Assembly: GCA_902797405.1 (NCBI GenBank) | Contig: CADBSP010000181.1 | Coordinates: 1-23,817 of the forward strand | DNA length: 23,817 nt | Reading direction: 5' to 3' | DNA from: an uncultured Eubacteriales bacterium | GTDB taxonomy: Bacteria; Bacillota; Clostridia; Peptostreptococcales; Anaerovoracaceae | Shown here: positions 21,499 through 23,817 of the stretch, piece after piece | Numbering within the stretch: position 1 is the stretch's first letter | How the letters are laid out: every line of letters starts with the position of its first letter | Made by a program: the position numbers and the translations under genes | Notes under the pieces: model-generated | Seen by the model: the letters and a program-made list of their open reading frames with translations, nothing else | Databases searched by the model: none | Told to the model about the DNA's origin: nothing

Positions 21499-21527
21499 AA
21501 GATAGCAAACAAAGGGCTATTTGTCAA
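21499..21527 (-). promoter_or_regulatory. SigmaA-like promoter of infC-rpmI-rplT
   Basis: On the minus strand, a consensus TTGACA (21522-21527), a 17-bp spacer and TATCTT (21499-21504) place the start near 21492. It is the strongest -35 match in the window and lies directly downstream of two 19-bp direct repeats. Confidence 0.88.
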
Positions 21528-21531
21528 GGGG

Positions 21532-21576
21532 TTTGGGAAATTATTTGCTATTAGTCATTTGGGAAATTATTTGCTA
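21532..21576. repeat. Two 19-bp direct repeats just upstream of the infC promoter
   Basis: TTTGGGAAATTATTTGCTA occurs at 21532-21550 and identically at 21558-21576 (period 26 bp). The proximal copy ends 5 bp from the -35 hexamer. GGGAAATT of the distal copy also faces AATTTCCC at 21592-21599. The arrangement would suit an activator or UP-element role, or may be a plain duplication. Confidence 0.9.
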
Positions 21577-21612
21577 TAAATCAAAGATTAAATTTCCCAT
21601 ATTCAGCATGTC

Positions 21613-21640
21613 TTTTTCTGTATTTATTTTTCTGTATTTA
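21613..21640. repeat. 14-bp tandem duplication after ribF
   Basis: TTTTTCTGTATTTA is repeated without change at 21613-21626 and 21627-21640, ending 7 bases past the ribF stop. No rho-independent terminator for ribF was found in the 120-bp gap. Confidence 0.9.
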
Positions 21641-21647
21641 ACAGAAA

Positions 21648-22670
21648 CTATTTACTGTATTTTTCTTCGTGATATTTTCTGGCCTCCCTACAGTCACGCA
21701 CGATTTGCTCGGAAAGGTCAGATATGCTATCAAATTTGACTTCGTCACGCAGTTTCCTTAGGAATTCAACGGTTATCGTCTTTCCATATAATTCACTATC
21801 AAAGTCAAAAATATGCGTTTCGACATTTTTAACTCTTTCATATTCATCCGTTTTCTTTACATTGGATAAGTCAGAACCCAAGGCCTCGTCTTCGGAGTGT
21901 TTCCTGGATGGTTCTCCCACCTGCTTCTTAATCGTCGGCTTCACCCCAACATTTGTTACGCTGGGATAGCGTTTTCCGTTATATGTGCAGAATGTCACAT
22001 ACACCCCATTTGGAGGTGTCACCATTGAAAAGTCAATCATAAGATTGGATGTTGGAAATCCGATGGTTCTTCCCAGTCTGTTTCCAACAACGACCTCACC
22101 ATTAATAGCATAATACCTTCCCATATAGCTCGGGCACTTGTCAACGCGACCTGCAGCGATGAGCGTTCTGATTAAGGTTGAACTCACAACATTTCCATCT
22201 ACGGTATATGGTTCCATTACTATGGTCTCATACTCTTGCTCCTTGCCATAGGCTTCCAAGAACCTGGTGTCCCCTTCAGCCTTGAATCCGAATCGATGAT
22301 TGAAGCCGCATGCAATTAGCTTGGCATGACATTTTTCTACCAAAAGTTCCTTTACATAGCGTTCCTTTGGAAGCGCCATTACTTCCTTCGTAAATGGAAC
22401 ATCAAAAAGATAATCCACTCCGAGAGAAGCAATTATTATCTCCTTTTCTCTTTTGTAGAGAATGTTCTTAACCGCATCCTCTCCAACGATTACGTTCTTT
22501 GGGTGATTGGAGAAAGTGAAGACTCCTGAGTTTAGTCCTCTCTCCCTGGCTGCGTTAACCGTACGCCTGATAAGCTCCTGATGTCCCAAATGCACACCAT
22601 CAAAGCTGCCAAGTGCAACAGCGGTATTATCTATATTCTTTATTTCTTCTAAATTATTAAAAACAAGCAT
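21648..22670 (-). CDS. ribF: Bifunctional riboflavin kinase / FAD synthetase
   Basis: RibF phosphorylates riboflavin to FMN and adenylates FMN to FAD. The N-terminal adenylyltransferase domain (about 1-180) shows GSFDGVHLGHQELI, FTFSNHPKNVI, and the VVSSTLIR segment. The C-terminal kinase domain shows the ATP-binding TIGFPTSNL and THIFDFDSELYGK. At 340 residues it exceeds the usual 305-315; the surplus is a charged insertion of about 28 residues between VGVKPTI and the VETHIFDFD segment (with S, E, D and K). It follows truB, the common clostridial order. Core motifs are complete, so it should be active. Confidence 0.95.
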   Translation of the reverse strand: MLVFNNLEEIKNIDNTAVALGSFDGVHLGHQELIRRTVNAARERGLNSGVFTFSNHPKNVIVGEDAVKNILYKREKEIIIASLGVDYLFDVPFTKEVMALPKERYVKELLVEKCHAKLIACGFNHRFGFKAEGDTRFLEAYGKEQEYETIVMEPYTVDGNVVSSTLIRTLIAAGRVDKCPSYMGRYYAINGEVVVGNRLGRTIGFPTSNLMIDFSMVTPPNGVYVTFCTYNGKRYPSVTNVGVKPTIKKQVGEPSRKHSEDEALGSDLSNVKKTDEYERVKNVETHIFDFDSELYGKTITVEFLRKLRDEVKFDSISDLSEQIVRDCREARKYHEEKYSK

Positions 22671-22806
22671 ATCAAACTAATAACTCTTTTCGGTTCCTCA
22701 TTAAACTATTGTCTTATAAGCCTCTCAGCTTTTAATTATTTACAGCCTTCTCTTCATTTGTAGTTTATTTTATGTTTTATTTGCTTCTCGTTTAGCAAAG
22801 CAAGCG

Positions 22807-23817
22807 TTATGCAAGCACTTTATCCGCCTTTAGTTCCCCTGTTTCAAGTTTTAGCCCTGTCCCTATGAATCCATTCTTTCCATAAACTCTATATAAATTA
22901 CGAAAGTCTTCTTTTAGTTCCAATGGAAAGCTATTTATTACCGATTCTCCCTCGTAGAAATCGCAGGAAACCTGCCATTGATCAGATCTAAGTTTGACAC
23001 CGGTGGAAAAGAGCTTCGACTCCCAATCGCCTAAATCCACCTTCGGAAAATATCTTAGCGCATAGTCTACAGGGAATAGCTTTTTTCCTATTTCGTTTTC
23101 AATAACTTGGTCCAATCCGATATCACCCAGGTAATCTTCTCTATTCTTATAATCGGGCAAGCTCATAATTGTATTCATACTAATTGCATCAGCATATTTA
23201 AACGCACCACTGTACGTTCTTATTAAGCCTGACAATACTGCGCCACATCCCAATTTCTCGCCTAGGTCTCTGGCAATGGATCGAATATATGTCCCTTTGC
23301 TACAGCGTATCCTAATAACCGCTGCCGGACAAGCGGGAAGATTAATGACCCCAGCTTCTCCGGGCTTCAAGGTTCCCTCATAAAAAGATTTCCTCTCTGT
23401 GAAATCCATTAATTCTATGGACTCTATGTATATCTTTCTGGATTCGATTTCTATATTCTGACCTTTGCGAGCGTATTCGTAAAGTTTCTTTCCATCCTTT
23501 TTAATGGCGGCATATATAGGTGGCACCTGGTGGATAACGCCACAAAAACAAGCTAAAGCTTTTTCCACATCGACCTTGTCTACAATTAGCGTCCCATCAC
23601 TCTTGTTTGAAGGAACTATCTTTCCCCAGATATCATCGGTATCGCTCCTAAGCCCAAATGCTATTTCACCAACATACTCCTTAATGTCCATATCCAAATA
23701 GTCCATTATGCGTGTCGCCTTACCGACGGCAATAGGAAGGACCCCCGTTGCCATGGGGTCCAAGGTGCCCAGATGTCCTATTCTTTTGATCCCCAGTTTT
23801 CTACGCATGATGGCCAC
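22807..23817 (-). CDS. truB: tRNA pseudouridine(55) synthase TruB, 5' end outside window
   Basis: TruB makes pseudouridine at position 55 in the T-loop of tRNAs. The visible 336 codons begin inside the N-terminal domain: the catalytic Asp lies in GHLGTLDPMATGVLPI, followed by the YVGEIAFG strand and the GTYIRSIARDLGEKLGCGA region. The GTG at the edge is an ordinary Val codon of the family segment before MRRKLGIKRIGHLG, so the true start should lie roughly 15-20 codons further right. The C-terminal part is longer than in many TruB proteins and includes a PUA-like end. It is separated from ribF by 136 bp with no clear terminator. Confidence 0.95.
   Translation of the reverse strand: MAIMRRKLGIKRIGHLGTLDPMATGVLPIAVGKATRIMDYLDMDIKEYVGEIAFGLRSDTDDIWGKIVPSNKSDGTLIVDKVDVEKALACFCGVIHQVPPIYAAIKKDGKKLYEYARKGQNIEIESRKIYIESIELMDFTERKSFYEGTLKPGEAGVINLPACPAAVIRIRCSKGTYIRSIARDLGEKLGCGAVLSGLIRTYSGAFKYADAISMNTIMSLPDYKNREDYLGDIGLDQVIENEIGKKLFPVDYALRYFPKVDLGDWESKLFSTGVKLRSDQWQVSCDFYEGESVINSFPLELKEDFRNLYRVYGKNGFIGTGLKLETGELKADKVLA

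Overview
The window looks like a chromosomal segment of a low-GC, Gram-positive-type anaerobe in the class Clostridia (Bacillota). Pointers are the order mreB-mreC-mreD-pbp2 behind radC, the infC-rpmI-rplT operon with an L20-type attenuated leader, the order truB-ribF, short-form HisG paired with HisZ, strong AGGAGG-type ribosome binding sites and sigmaA-like promoters. Family-level placement (for example Anaerovoracaceae or Lachnospiraceae) is a guess. Every convincing gene lies on the minus strand, so transcription runs from high to low coordinates. No tRNA, rRNA, CRISPR array, prophage or intact insertion sequence was seen.

Layout from high to low coordinates: truB (5' end outside the window) and ribF; a promoter, L20-type leader with attenuator, then infC-rpmI-rplT ending in a GNRA-loop terminator; a 63-bp tandem repeat array; coaBC; a two-gene unit with a predicted heavy-metal (perhaps manganese) exporter and a small Cys-rich membrane protein; a roughly 570-bp intergenic island full of inverted repeats around a GAGGTGCA core; a histidine operon with its own promoter (hisZ-hisG fusion, hisC, hisB, hisH, hisA, hisF, hisIE, PHP-type hisK); a lipoprotein resembling trigger factor with a His/Asp/Glu-rich tail; nrdR-cmk; and radC-mreB-mreC-mreD-pbp2, the last gene running off the left edge.

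The housekeeping logic is conventional: cell elongation, deoxyribonucleotide and CTP metabolism, CoA synthesis, flavin synthesis and translation. The histidine cluster carries every step except histidinol dehydrogenase. hisD is absent exactly where it often sits, between hisG and hisC, and that place is an AT-rich repeat-filled gap.

The least ordinary property is abundant short tandem duplication. Periods of 8, 13, 14, 21, 24, 25, 26, 30, about 38, 63 and about 65 bp occur both between genes and inside genes. Inside genes they appear as in-frame, low-complexity, charged insertions in loops or linkers of otherwise normal enzymes (HisC, HisIE, the HisZ-HisG linker, and probably HisK and RibF). 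The other notable points are the HisZ-HisG fusion, the exported trigger-factor-like lipoprotein, an apparent AUA start codon for infC, and a 383-bp segment bounded by 15-bp near-perfect inverted repeats.
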